Shown piece by piece: positions 43,439 to 52,232 of a DNA stretch of 64,000 bases. A program made the position numbers and the translations under genes. Source of the stretch: Bacteroidales bacterium (GTDB taxonomy: Bacteria > Bacteroidota > Bacteroidia > Bacteroidales > FEN-979); the NCBI GenBank assembly GCA_023229525.1, contig JALNZC010000008.1, positions 56,682 to 120,681 on the forward strand. The letters run 5' to 3'. The notes under the pieces were generated by a model. It was not told the origin of the DNA. It did not search any database and saw only the letters and a program-made list of their open reading frames with translations. Within the stretch, counting starts at the first letter, position 1. The number at the start of each line of letters is the position of its first letter.

Positions 43439-43766
43439 TAAAGATGAAACAATTGTTTGTCAGATGCTTGAAATTATTGATAAAATTCAGGGTTATACCA
43501 ATCCATTCACCACACCTGTTGAATTTTTTAATGATACCAAATCCTTTGATGCAACATTAATGAACTTCATAGCTCTTGGAGAAATTGTCATGAAGCTTTC
43601 TGAATCATTTAAAGATAAACACGCTGATATTGATTGGATTGAAATTTATGATTTCAGAAATGTGATTGCTCATGATTATTTCGGAATTGATGAAGAAGAA
43701 GTGTTTCAGATTATACAAAATCATGTTCCCCAACTAAAAACTGCCCTCTTAAGAATTATCCCTTAA
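43431..43766 (+). CDS. hepT: HepT-type HEPN toxin (RNase)
   Basis: A 111-residue all-helical HEPN protein. The RNase motif Rx4H is Arg76-NVIA-His81, and it is followed by Asp82-Tyr83, giving the Rx4HxY form in which the tyrosine is the target of AMP addition by MntA. Size and order (nucleotidyltransferase first, 8-bp overlap) are standard for this toxin-antitoxin type. The pair could act in plasmid or island retention or phage defence; nothing in the window decides which. Confidence 0.92.
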   Translation: MYSKDETIVCQMLEIIDKIQGYTNPFTTPVEFFNDTKSFDATLMNFIALGEIVMKLSESFKDKHADIDWIEIYDFRNVIAHDYFGIDEEEVFQIIQNHVPQLKTALLRIIP

Positions 43767-43796
43767 ATATTGATTGTTCCTGACATGAATCGCAAG

Positions 43797-43895
43797 GGGG
43801 CGAATCGTGTTGTAGGGGAAAACCGCGATGTAGGGTCGAATTGCGCTGTAAGGAAGAACCGGGATGTAGGGTCGAATTGCGATTCGACCCTACTA
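43797..43895. repeat. Cluster of palindromic GTAGGGTCGAAT repeats, right of HepT/MntA
   Basis: Contains GATGTAGGGTCGAATTGCG twice (43827-43845 and 43863-43881). The second copy closes a hairpin with a perfect 12-bp stem, GTAGGGTCGAAT (43866-43877) with ATTCGACCCTAC (43882-43893). The first copy matches the one left of mntA. Confidence 0.9.
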
Positions 43896-43928
43896 ATGTT
43901 TCGCGGTATACGATAAACCAAGGGTAAT

Positions 43929-43961
43929 AAAAAAAGCCGACCAAAATGGTCGGCTTTTTTA
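43929..43961. terminator. Bidirectional rho-independent terminator
   Basis: Stem GCCGACCA (43936-43943) with TGGTCGGC (43947-43954) and a three-base loop, A-rich on the left and T-rich on the right, so it can end both the hepT transcript and the convergent giant surface-protein gene. Confidence 0.9.
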
Positions 43962-43978
43962 TTTGTCAGGATTACCGG

Positions 43979-44383
43979 TTATTGTTTGATGATCTTCTTT
44001 GTTTCGAGACGATCGCCAACCAACACGCGGATGAAGTAGATACCCGGTGATTTTCCACCGAGTGAGAATTCGTAACGGTCACTGCCGGTGAGCTCTTCCT
44101 TCTGGATCAAGCCACCAACCATTCCAAAGATCTGTACATGGGCCTGTGCATCCCTGTATGTGGGATCCAGTTCAAGGTAGAACTTATCGTTGGTCGGATT
44201 CGGGTAGACCCTGAAGAAAACTCCGGCTTCCATTTCGGGAATAAGGTCAGCCACTTCGACTGTTTTGGTCCATGGTTCTTCCAGCATCACCGCAATAGGT
44301 TCCGGTAGTAGTGATTTTACCAAGCATATAGCTTCCGTTCTTAGCCCAAGTTCCCGGCATAAACAGGATATTATGTCCGGCAA
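43979..44383 (-). CDS. Type IX sorting domain of the giant surface protein, in a shifted frame
   Basis: The genuine part is about 43979-44285. It encodes the C-terminal sorting and attachment domain: EEPWTKTVEVADLIPEMEAG, FRVYPNPTNDKFYLELDP, GGKSPGIYFIRVLVGDR and the basic tail ETKKIIKQ. The N-terminal residues of this frame, upstream of about 44285, are an antisense-like reading of the main gene and are not real. It belongs to the gene of the next entry: the main frame stays homologous to similar proteins up to ITTTGTYCGDA and then leaves phase. Removing one base near 44262-44285 would join them. Without this domain the protein would not be attached by the type IX system. Confidence 0.85.
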   Translation of the reverse strand: MPDIISCLCRELGLRTEAICLVKSLLPEPIAVMLEEPWTKTVEVADLIPEMEAGVFFRVYPNPTNDKFYLELDPTYRDAQAHVQIFGMVGGLIQKEELTGSDRYEFSLGGKSPGIYFIRVLVGDRLETKKIIKQ

Positions 44384-47300
44384 TCAGGGTAGCGCTTCCG
44401 CCTGTTTCTACAATAAACGGTGCGGTACCGCCTACAGTTATGGTCTGTGTTGCATTGAAACATTCGGTACCGGTTACTGTTCCTTGTGCGTCAAGGAATT
44501 CAGGTATCGGTGTTGCTTCAACCCTTACATTATCAAGATAAAGGTTATTTCCATAAGCGCTGATTGCCGTGAATTTAACCATGTTGGTACCAACAGGTAA
44601 CGTCAAAGATTGTGTTGCCCATTGATTGGGAGTTGGCACGAAACTACTCGTAACGTCTCCACCGGTATTCAGGATCCCTGTAGAACCACCTGGCATTGCC
44701 AACAATAAATCATACGTACCACCACCGTCGGTTGAAGTATAGACATCCATCTCATCCATTTCTCCGGAATAAGTTGCATAAGCATAATCAAACTTCAATA
44801 ACGGGAGATGGGTTGAACTCGCATCGAATTGCAGTGTTATAAGGTCGAATGTACTGCCATTGGAATAACCGTAGAAATTGGCTTTTGCCGAGGCAGTACT
44901 CAAACCGTATCCACCGCATGCGGTTGATCTAACCCACCAGGGGGCGACGGTTGTTCCGCTCCAACAGATCGGGAAAAAGGTCGTTCCTTCAAACCCCTCG
45001 GTCCATGGAGCAGGAGTAACATCACATAAGGTCATGAATGAATATGGCCCGGCCCAAAAACTTAAAACACCCTGACCGCAATCGGTCTGAACGTAGTAAT
45101 CGTACCATGTGGCACCGTTCAACTGGGTTAAAGTGTATGGATTGGTAACACCGTTGACCGGTGTTCCCGTACCCGGAGTAAATCCAGTGGGTCCCCATTC
45201 AATATTAAACAGGGAACCGGCAGAGGTCCATCCCAGGACTGCAGAATTCATTGTGATAATTGTTGCTGTAAGTGCGGTTGGTGTCAAACAGGTACTGCAT
45301 GTCATCGTTACATAATACCTGTTGATTGAATCACATACAACAGGCCCGGACGTTGGGGCTACGTAAGCATAGTATGTTCCAGCGGCAAGTTGCAGGGTCA
45401 CTGAGGCGGTTGTACCGGCAGCCCCTACATTATAATCAATAAAGTTTGTTTGAGGGCATGGAGAAGCAACAAATCCTACTACAAAATTAAATTCGGCCGA
45501 GCCAGTCAGCGTCACATCCTTTGATTCCGTTAAAGTAAAGGTATACCAATCGGAGTCATAAAGCACTCCACCATACCATGACGTTCCGCATATGGTTACA
45601 CCGCAATCGATGGGTTCAAATGCAGGGAAAACCAAGTCACATCCATTATTGGTGGTATCACCGCAAACTTCCTGTTCGGCAACTGCTCCTTGCGGACAAT
45701 CAAAGTAATGGGTGCGGAAAGTTTTCTTGACCCAAAGGCTGCTGTCATCCTGGTTGCAGAAAGTACGGACATAAAAATCGTACTCCATTCCCGGCGACAG
45801 GGAGGTCATGATATATTCAGGAGTCGGAGTTACGTGAGCCACTGTACCGGTTCCATGAGTAAACCCTTTAAGGCCATATTCAATGACCCATTCAGGGTTC
45901 GGTGTAAAGACCGAAGGTATCCAGGTCGCCTTTGCGGAGGTTGTATTAAGATCGGCATTGAGAATATGCAGATCGGTTGGGGGTGCGCAAGAGTAAATGG
46001 TTACCTGCACAGGTCCGGCAGCTGTAGGTGATTCACCCATGGAATAAACAGCTTTAACAGTATAGTCATAAGTGCCCGGGGTCAGTCCTGTATTGTCGTA
46101 GAATAAGGTTGTCACAAGGCTTGTATTGATCTTGCTACCATCACGGTAAACATTATATCCCTCAACGGGCCATGTGCTGAGAGGAGCATCCGGGTAAATA
46201 AATTCCGGTTTTGCTACTTGGTTCATTCCTATTTCATTATCCGGAAGTTTATCTCCCAAATGAGAATTCGATACATTGAATATGTTTCCGGATGCATGTA
46301 TTGAACCATGATATGGAGATTTTTGAATGGTTTTTATTTCGGGCAGTGAAATTAAACCAGGGTTAGTCTTTTCAACCCCTTTTGTTAACATCATTTCTGC
46401 TCCACGGGCATTGGTAACCCATCCTTGAATATTCCAGTTATAGTTTAAGAAGCCAACACCCATTTCATTCCATATTCCAGATTCAAACAACCAGTTCTTT
46501 TGAGCTGCCGCAGGACCGGCATCACATCCGGCAGGATATTGATCTGCATTATAATCAACATGATAACCAAACCACAGTTCCTGGGTTCCATCTATCAGTA
46601 GTGGGGTCGTCAAAGTAATATCATTCCATGCACTTGGGGTAACACCCGTTAAAGGTTGCGAATAAATGAGGGTGGGTGGATTCGGTCCCTGATATATCCT
46701 TAATTCCCATGAATTTGGAACATGGCTGGTTGCATAGAATCGTATTTTTGTAAGATGCATAGCGTCAAACGTAGCAATATCAGAAACTGCAAAACGTATT
46801 ATTGCATCAAAATTTCCAGCAACATCGCTACCAATTCCCCACGCAACTGATCCATTGTCCCAATGTATCCATTGATCAGGTGGAGTTGATCCCGGTTCAC
46901 GCCATGTAAGATGTGCATCATACTGGTTTTGAACCACGGCTTTCAATCTTTCCGGCGGATCAAGCTGGTATGCCAGAGAGAAATTCTGGGTAGTAGTGTT
47001 ATTTAGTGTAACAGAAACCCCGGTAACGGTTTTGGGTTGAAAACCGGTCATACTGCAAGTAACATCATAGGCGCCGACCGGAACATTGGTAAACTGATAA
47101 AATCCTGCACCATTGGTTGTCGTGCTATAGGTGTCAAAACTCACAGTAGCATTAAACAAAGGTTCATCATCGGGATTTAACACAGTGCCCTGCAGGGTAC
47201 CAGACGGAGGTGCATCCTCGACGACAAACTCATCTATTCCCTGGTTACAAAAACCATTTCCATAATTGGACATGGATTTAAACCTGAAAGTTACCGTTTG

Positions 47301-50300
47301 ATTGATGTAGTTCGCTAAAATAACGGTATTCAATGTCCATCCTGTAAGCGCATTGGTACTTGAAAATGTTGAATTGGTCGAATTATGGACATATAAATCA
47401 GTCCAGTTTAATCCACCATCCGTACTTATCTGTAAGGTAAGCGGATCCGGACTGGATTGGTATCCATCAGCACCCAACCAGTAATAATATTTTACCTGGC
47501 GGGTTGTGGCGCCCAAGTTAAAATCAAGTGTAGTAAGATAGTATGGATTGTATGTGTCTTCTGCCAGATAGACATATAAATATGCAAAATAGTCGCCCGC
47601 TTGTGGTCCAATTACACCGTGAGTTGCATCAGTGGTTGTTGTAGCCCAATGTCTTGATGCTCCGGGAACTCCTTCAGATGCAAACCAGCAATCTGTAAGT
47701 GTAGCCGCAAAACTTTGGGTATAAGGGAAGGTTGAAATGGCGTTGCACAATGTGGAGAAGGTATATGGACCTGACCAGGGACTATAAGCTCTTCCTCCAC
47801 AATTCGACCTTACATAGAAATCGTAATTTGTATTTGCCAAAAGGCCTGTAACCGGCGTCGGATTAAGAGTGGTTGCTGTTCCGGTTTCTGCAGGAGTAAA
47901 CCCGGCAAGTCCAACCTGGTATTCCCATGCAGTGGCTGTACTGGACCAACCCAGATCTGCTCCGTCGGAAGTAATATTTGCGGCAGTTAAAGTATTGGGT
48001 GCGAGACAAGAAGGAGTATGATAAAGAGAGATGTCATCAATACTCACATACCAGGGAGTTGAAGTTTCAACACCATGAATACCGATATAATAATCGTCGG
48101 TTGCGTCCGGAATGAACGAACCGGTAAGCAATTGATAGTCTCCATTGGTAATGCCCGTGGATGCGATAATGGTGTTTACCATCCCTGCTGCATTACCTGC
48201 AGTACCATATTTAACCTCGAGGGTTGCTCCGCTGGTTACGTCCTGTCGGGCAAAAATGTCAAAAGTGTACGATTGTCCGGCAGTGAGGTGAAACTCCCTG
48301 AATAACCATGTATCTGAACTATAATGAAGGTATGCATTCCAGGCACCGGTGTGTGGCGTACGATTATACGTAGTTAACGTATTATTTGCAGTCCATGAAT
48401 AAGTCCCGGTGATAAATTGCTGGGTATAACAACCTCCGATGGCTGTCTGATCAGTAAACCCTGTTTCAAATCCTTCATTCCAGGGAAATGTAGAAATCAC
48501 ATCACAAGGTGTTGAGGCATTTGCTGTAACTCCAGTAGAATAAACGACACTTTCATCTACCGACCATGCTTTATAGTAGTGAGTGGTGTTTGCTGTCAGC
48601 CCTGTATGGCTAAAAGCCGACAACGGCCCATTGTAAATGACAGTACCACCACCCGTAATCGGGTCGTCAACATTGAGTACAACGCCATTCACAGGATCTC
48701 CAATGGTTGCACTAGTATTGGTGGCAATCACCACATTATGTCCGGCACCATTTTTTATCCATGCAAGGTCAATTTGTGTAGTGCTGAACGGCGTTGCCGT
48801 AAAGGCAGTGGCAGGTGGTACGATAGGTGTGGCAGATGCCGCCACAGCTTCTGAATAATCATTTGCGGCTGTTTTTGACCACGCACTGTAATAAACCAAA
48901 ATACCGGCAGTAAGACCAGTATGGTTAACCGGTGAAGTAGTCCCGTTGTACAATAATGTACCCCCGGCAAATGCTTCACCAACGGCCGGTGGGGGGCCAG
49001 AAGGAGAAGTAAAAGTGCCGGTCAGGTTCCAAACGATAACCGCATTATTTACAGGTGTTCCGGTAGGCACAAAAGTGATGTGATTAGAAGTGGAACTCCA
49101 CGGTACGGCAACAAAACTTGCAGGAGGAACTAGATTGACTTTTGTAAATTCCCCTTCATCGGCTCCGATGTCCGGGGCGGTTCCGGTACCAGTATATCCT
49201 GCATTTCCCTGTCGGATTGTTCCGTCATAATCATCGGTGATGCCCGCAATGTTCGTTGCCCCGCTTTCAATCCTGGTTGGAACTGTAGGGTCAATATGAA
49301 GAAAGTTAGGGCTTGATCCGGTGGTGCTGAGGAAAGTTGGGTTCTCCGTAACAGACGCGTTATCTCTTGGAGAGACCCTTGCCTTGTAATCAGCCAGTGT
49401 TTGGTCCGCATTGGTGCCATCATAATAGATAAGATTGTTGGCGCCGGGAATCCCTGCATAGAACAAATTGTTATTGGATGTAGCTGCATAAGAGGTAAGG
49501 GTTGTTCCGGAACGACGGTATGCTGCTGTAAAACCTGTTGCCCCAACCGGAGTAGAGGTGTTGACCAGGATGTTATTCCGTAAATCCAGCGTTGGTGTGG
49601 TGGAGGCATAAATTGCTGAGCTTCCAAATAAAGCGCCTGTGCTTGTCCCATTAAGATATACCGTGTTATAGAAAATATTGGCTGTCGTACCCCCCGTCAC
49701 ATTGATACCTGCCAGTGGAATAGCTGCATTTGCGTTAGGAACTCTAAGATCACCTATCAGATTGTTGTAAACATTGGTTGTAGCACCACCAGCCAGGTGA
49801 ATCCCATAAACAAATCCGCCTGCGTTCGTATTTTCCAGATTATAGATTTTGTTTTTGTATATGCTGGTTGCCGCTCCCAGATTATTGTATATCCCGTAAA
49901 CCGGACCTGATCCTGCACTCGAGAGGCCAGTGACAGTATTACCATAAGATGTCAGCGATACGGGAGCTGAATTTCCACCCAAATATATCCCATAGACACC
50001 TGTGGTACTTGCTGCATTGGGATTTGACATATTAAAGACCCAATTACCAGAAACATTGCTGTTAGCTGCTCCGTAGCCCTGGTAAATTCCATATATAGCA
50101 GAGGTACCAGCAGTTATATTGGAAATGGTATTGTTGGTAAGAACTTCAACTTGCGTTGTGGTGGAATATTGCCTTATTCCATAAAACTCAGAAGCGCCTG
50201 TCAGCACAATATTGGAAAAATTGTTATTGTTGATTGTTGCTGTTCCGCTAGATGGGCCTCCGTAATTATAATAACCGTACAACTTTCCTGCTCCGCTTTT

Positions 50301-51422
50301 GGTTATAGTTCCTGTCGTGACATTACCGTCAACAGTAATATCCGGGGTGCTGTTGCTGCAATAAATAAGATAGGAATCTGATGTTGAAGCAAAGGTACCA
50401 TAACCGAAAGTATTGTTGTTGATGGTAATGGATGTACAAAGTTGTGCGTTATAGATACCGTGCGCACCCGAGGTTGATCCCTGATTCAGTGTGATGGCGT
50501 TGTTGTTGGCAACAAATACGCCCCCGAGGCTTGAAGAAGACATGAAAATACCATAAAGGGTATAAGTTGCGGCACTCCCGCCTCCTCCTGCATTATCAAT
50601 GGTATTATAGCTGACTGTCGGTGAAGTTTGATAGATCATGTAGACACCCCATGAAGCTGAAGCGGCGTTCCCGGCATAATTGAAAATTGTATTTCCGTTT
50701 CCGGCAGTTCCGATCACGGCATTCTGATCGTAAAAGTCATAGGGGGATACAGCGCCAAACCCTCGCAGAACAATACCGGCAAACACGTTACTGATGTTGT
50801 TCTTGATTACCAGGAGGTTTTCTACCCTCCCGCCGGTGGAAGTCACGGTAATACCTGTGGCAGAGGAAACCAAGGAGGTAGGGTCATTGTTGGAAGAATA
50901 CAGCCCGACAACATACCCGCTGGTTCCTTTGGTCATGGTAATCGTACCATTTTTAATGGTCACATTTTTACAGGCATCGCTCCCGCTGGCTTTCCTAAGA
51001 TAATAACCATATTCAATTCCCTGATCCTGTGTGGCCACTGAAATGCCATCGAACGTTACATAATCAGATCCCTGAATAATAATAACCGCATCACCCTGTG
51101 CTCCGAGGGTGGTAGTCGTCAGTGTTCCGGCGTCTGTCCTGGTTATCAGAGGATTAGCACCCGGTCCACTTTTCTGAAAGATAATCGGATCGGTAACGGT
51201 CCCTGTTGCTGTCAAAAGAATAACATCGGTCGTTGTTTCCGTATGACCGGCTGCTACATTGAAGGTGACACCGCCTCCCCCGACCCCGACCGCATTAAGG
51301 TCGGCAATCGCCAAAGCGATGGTTGCATAATCTCCGGGAATCGACTTTGGACCAGTTAACTGGCCAAAAGTAAACCCGAACAACAAAAATGTTGCAAACA
51401 GTGTAAGTAAAAACTTTCTCAT
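44247..51422 (-). CDS. Giant surface protein: beta-helix, FnIII and adhesin-type domains (C-terminus frameshifted)
   Basis: A 2391-residue exported protein. Signal peptide 1-20 (LFGFTFGQ); right-handed beta-helix of about thirty N-rich turns (about 30-760, NNNTF, NNNFSN, TNNTIS); two short FnIII-like units (770-975); a jelly-roll adhesin domain beginning FPWNEGFETGF (near 980), FnIII (1140-1230), another jelly roll, a carboxypeptidase-regulatory-like domain (GTLQGTVLNPDDEPLFNATV near 1410), further FnIII units (APNPEWVIEYGLKGFTHG type) and a last jelly roll from WTEGFEGTTFF. The ending ITTTGTYCG precedes the sorting domain, which is in another frame. Whole length would be about 2480. It is likely a cell-surface or released adhesin; no catalytic site is recognised. 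The start at 51422 follows an in-frame ATG at 51428 that is also possible. Confidence 0.9.
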   Translation of the reverse strand: MRKFLLTLFATFLLFGFTFGQLTGPKSIPGDYATIALAIADLNAVGVGGGGVTFNVAAGHTETTTDVILLTATGTVTDPIIFQKSGPGANPLITRTDAGTLTTTTLGAQGDAVIIIQGSDYVTFDGISVATQDQGIEYGYYLRKASGSDACKNVTIKNGTITMTKGTSGYVVGLYSSNNDPTSLVSSATGITVTSTGGRVENLLVIKNNISNVFAGIVLRGFGAVSPYDFYDQNAVIGTAGNGNTIFNYAGNAASASWGVYMIYQTSPTVSYNTIDNAGGGGSAATYTLYGIFMSSSSLGGVFVANNNAITLNQGSTSGAHGIYNAQLCTSITINNNTFGYGTFASTSDSYLIYCSNSTPDITVDGNVTTGTITKSGAGKLYGYYNYGGPSSGTATINNNNFSNIVLTGASEFYGIRQYSTTTQVEVLTNNTISNITAGTSAIYGIYQGYGAANSNVSGNWVFNMSNPNAASTTGVYGIYLGGNSAPVSLTSYGNTVTGLSSAGSGPVYGIYNNLGAATSIYKNKIYNLENTNAGGFVYGIHLAGGATTNVYNNLIGDLRVPNANAAIPLAGINVTGGTTANIFYNTVYLNGTSTGALFGSSAIYASTTPTLDLRNNILVNTSTPVGATGFTAAYRRSGTTLTSYAATSNNNLFYAGIPGANNLIYYDGTNADQTLADYKARVSPRDNASVTENPTFLSTTGSSPNFLHIDPTVPTRIESGATNIAGITDDYDGTIRQGNAGYTGTGTAPDIGADEGEFTKVNLVPPASFVAVPWSSTSNHITFVPTGTPVNNAVIVWNLTGTFTSPSGPPPAVGEAFAGGTLLYNGTTSPVNHTGLTAGILVYYSAWSKTAANDYSEAVAASATPIVPPATAFTATPFSTTQIDLAWIKNGAGHNVVIATNTSATIGDPVNGVVLNVDDPITGGGTVIYNGPLSAFSHTGLTANTTHYYKAWSVDESVVYSTGVTANASTPCDVISTFPWNEGFETGFTDQTAIGGCYTQQFITGTYSWTANNTLTTYNRTPHTGAWNAYLHYSSDTWLFREFHLTAGQSYTFDIFARQDVTSGATLEVKYGTAGNAAGMVNTIIASTGITNGDYQLLTGSFIPDATDDYYIGIHGVETSTPWYVSIDDISLYHTPSCLAPNTLTAANITSDGADLGWSSTATAWEYQVGLAGFTPAETGTATTLNPTPVTGLLANTNYDFYVRSNCGGRAYSPWSGPYTFSTLCNAISTFPYTQSFAATLTDCWFASEGVPGASRHWATTTTDATHGVIGPQAGDYFAYLYVYLAEDTYNPYYLTTLDFNLGATTRQVKYYYWLGADGYQSSPDPLTLQISTDGGLNWTDLYVHNSTNSTFSSTNALTGWTLNTVILANYINQTVTFRFKSMSNYGNGFCNQGIDEFVVEDAPPSGTLQGTVLNPDDEPLFNATVSFDTYSTTTNGAGFYQFTNVPVGAYDVTCSMTGFQPKTVTGVSVTLNNTTTQNFSLAYQLDPPERLKAVVQNQYDAHLTWREPGSTPPDQWIHWDNGSVAWGIGSDVAGNFDAIIRFAVSDIATFDAMHLTKIRFYATSHVPNSWELRIYQGPNPPTLIYSQPLTGVTPSAWNDITLTTPLLIDGTQELWFGYHVDYNADQYPAGCDAGPAAAQKNWLFESGIWNEMGVGFLNYNWNIQGWVTNARGAEMMLTKGVEKTNPGLISLPEIKTIQKSPYHGSIHASGNIFNVSNSHLGDKLPDNEIGMNQVAKPEFIYPDAPLSTWPVEGYNVYRDGSKINTSLVTTLFYDNTGLTPGTYDYTVKAVYSMGESPTAAGPVQVTIYSCAPPTDLHILNADLNTTSAKATWIPSVFTPNPEWVIEYGLKGFTHGTGTVAHVTPTPEYIMTSLSPGMEYDFYVRTFCNQDDSSLWVKKTFRTHYFDCPQGAVAEQEVCGDTTNNGCDLVFPAFEPIDCGVTICGTSWYGGVLYDSDWYTFTLTESKDVTLTGSAEFNFVVGFVASPCPQTNFIDYNVGAAGTTASVTLQLAAGTYYAYVAPTSGPVVCDSINRYYVTMTCSTCLTPTALTATIITMNSAVLGWTSAGSLFNIEWGPTGFTPGTGTPVNGVTNPYTLTQLNGATWYDYYVQTDCGQGVLSFWAGPYSFMTLCDVTPAPWTEGFEGTTFFPICWSGTTVAPWWVRSTACGGYGLSTASAKANFYGYSNGSTFDLITLQFDASSTHLPLLKFDYAYATYSGEMDEMDVYTSTDGGGTYDLLLAMPGGSTGILNTGGDVTSSFVPTPNQWATQSLTLPVGTNMVKFTAISAYGNNLYLDNVRVEATPIPEFLDAQGTVTGTECFNATQTITVGGTAPFIVETGGSATLIAGHNILFMPGTWAKNGSYMLGKITTTGTYCGDAGRTMDQNSRSG

Positions 51423-51428
51423 AAACAT

Positions 51429-51876
51429 TTGTTTTGTGGTTGGTTTGTGAAAATAATAATTCTTGGGGGAAATATATATAGTTGTCTTGCTTGCGTATAT
51501 AATTAAAAAAAGAAGAAAACATCCTCATCTGGCTTTGTTTAAGTCGGCTTTGATGATCATGAAAAGAAAATGAAAACCTGTAAATCAGGCCCTCAAATGT
51601 AAAATAATTTTTCAATAAAGCAAAAACGGCAAAAAATATTTTTTTATATTAAACATTTCTTTAACTTGTTGGACATTAGCCAATAACCAAAGATGAGGCA
51701 AAAATATCAGAATAACTTAAGTGTTAATTTTTGTTAAATTTCAATCTGTGTTGCACAATATCTAATATGATAATTTTTAAGGTTTATGCAAAGTCACCAA
51801 CTACATCTATGAATAATAGGTGTGCGACATTGTGTTGTAAATAAGATTCGGTGGTTGTTTTTATTTAAGGTGAGCG
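51429..51876. other. AT-rich intergenic region upstream of the giant surface gene
   Basis: 448 bp without a gene. It holds a good minus-strand promoter (51594-51624) for the giant protein and a leader of roughly 165 nt. The part from about 51630 to the tRNA-Thr gene shows poly-A/T runs only; no RNA gene, array or known riboswitch was recognised. Confidence 0.6.
51594..51624 (-). promoter_or_regulatory. Promoter of the giant surface-protein gene
   Basis: On the minus strand TTTTTG ending at 51621, 19 bases, then TACATTTG (51601-51594). The -33 and -7 boxes and spacing all agree with the Bacteroidota consensus. The leader to the ATG at 51422 would be about 165 nt. Confidence 0.6.
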
Positions 51877-51949
51877 AGCCTCTCAGGGGACTTGAACCCC
51901 CGACCTGCTAATTACGAATCAGCTGCTCTACCAACTGAGCTAAAGAGGC
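51877..51949 (-). tRNA. tRNA-Thr (anticodon CGT)
   Basis: A 73-nt cloverleaf. The acceptor stem GCCTCTT pairs with GAGAGGC, with a discriminator T; the D arm is GCTCAGTTGGTAGAGC; the anticodon stem-loop is GCTGA-TTCGTAA-TTAGC with anticodon CGT (reads ACG); the T arm holds GTTCAAGTC. No CCA is encoded. It is transcribed after tRNA-Pro, 48 bp apart, from the same promoter. Confidence 0.95.
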
Positions 51950-51954
51950 GTTGG

Positions 51955-51996
51955 ATTGGTTGTAAGGTCGCATTGCAATGCGACCTTACAACCAAT
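51955..51996. repeat. 42-bp perfect palindrome between two tRNA genes
   Basis: A perfect inverted repeat with no loop: the left half ATTGGTTGTAAGGTCGCATTG is mirrored exactly on the right, centred on 51975/51976. The core (GGTCGCATTGCAATGCGACC) belongs to the same general class as the GTAGGGTCGAAT palindromes near 43.9 kb. Confidence 0.95.
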
Positions 51997-51997
51997 T

Positions 51998-52074
51998 TGG
52001 TCGGGATGAGAAGACTCGAACTTCCGACCCCCACGTCCCGAACGTGGTGCGCTAGCCAACTGCGCTACATCCCG
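51998..52074 (-). tRNA. tRNA-Pro (anticodon CGG)
   Basis: A 77-nt cloverleaf including an encoded CCA. Acceptor CGGGATG pairs with CATCCCG, discriminator A; D arm GCGCAGTTGGCTAGCGC; anticodon stem-loop CCACG-TTCGGGA-CGTGG with anticodon CGG (reads CCG); T arm GTTCGAGTC. A promoter lies about 70 bp upstream. Confidence 0.95.
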
Positions 52075-52141
52075 AAATAAACTGTATCCTGAAACAGTAT
52101 TACATTCCCTGCTATAGGGTAAGGCCAGTTTTCAGGGGCTG

Positions 52142-52173
52142 CAAAAGTACTAAAATATTTTCGAATTAATCAA
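52142..52173 (-). promoter_or_regulatory. Promoter of the tRNA-Pro-tRNA-Thr unit
   Basis: On the minus strand TTG (52173-52171), 21 bases, TACTTTTG (52149-52142), with the first tRNA 67 bp downstream. Confidence 0.6.
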
Positions 52174-52232
52174 CAGCCAAATTATGTTTAAATTTGGAGT
52201 CGTCTTATTCATTATTCCGAACCCTTATATTT

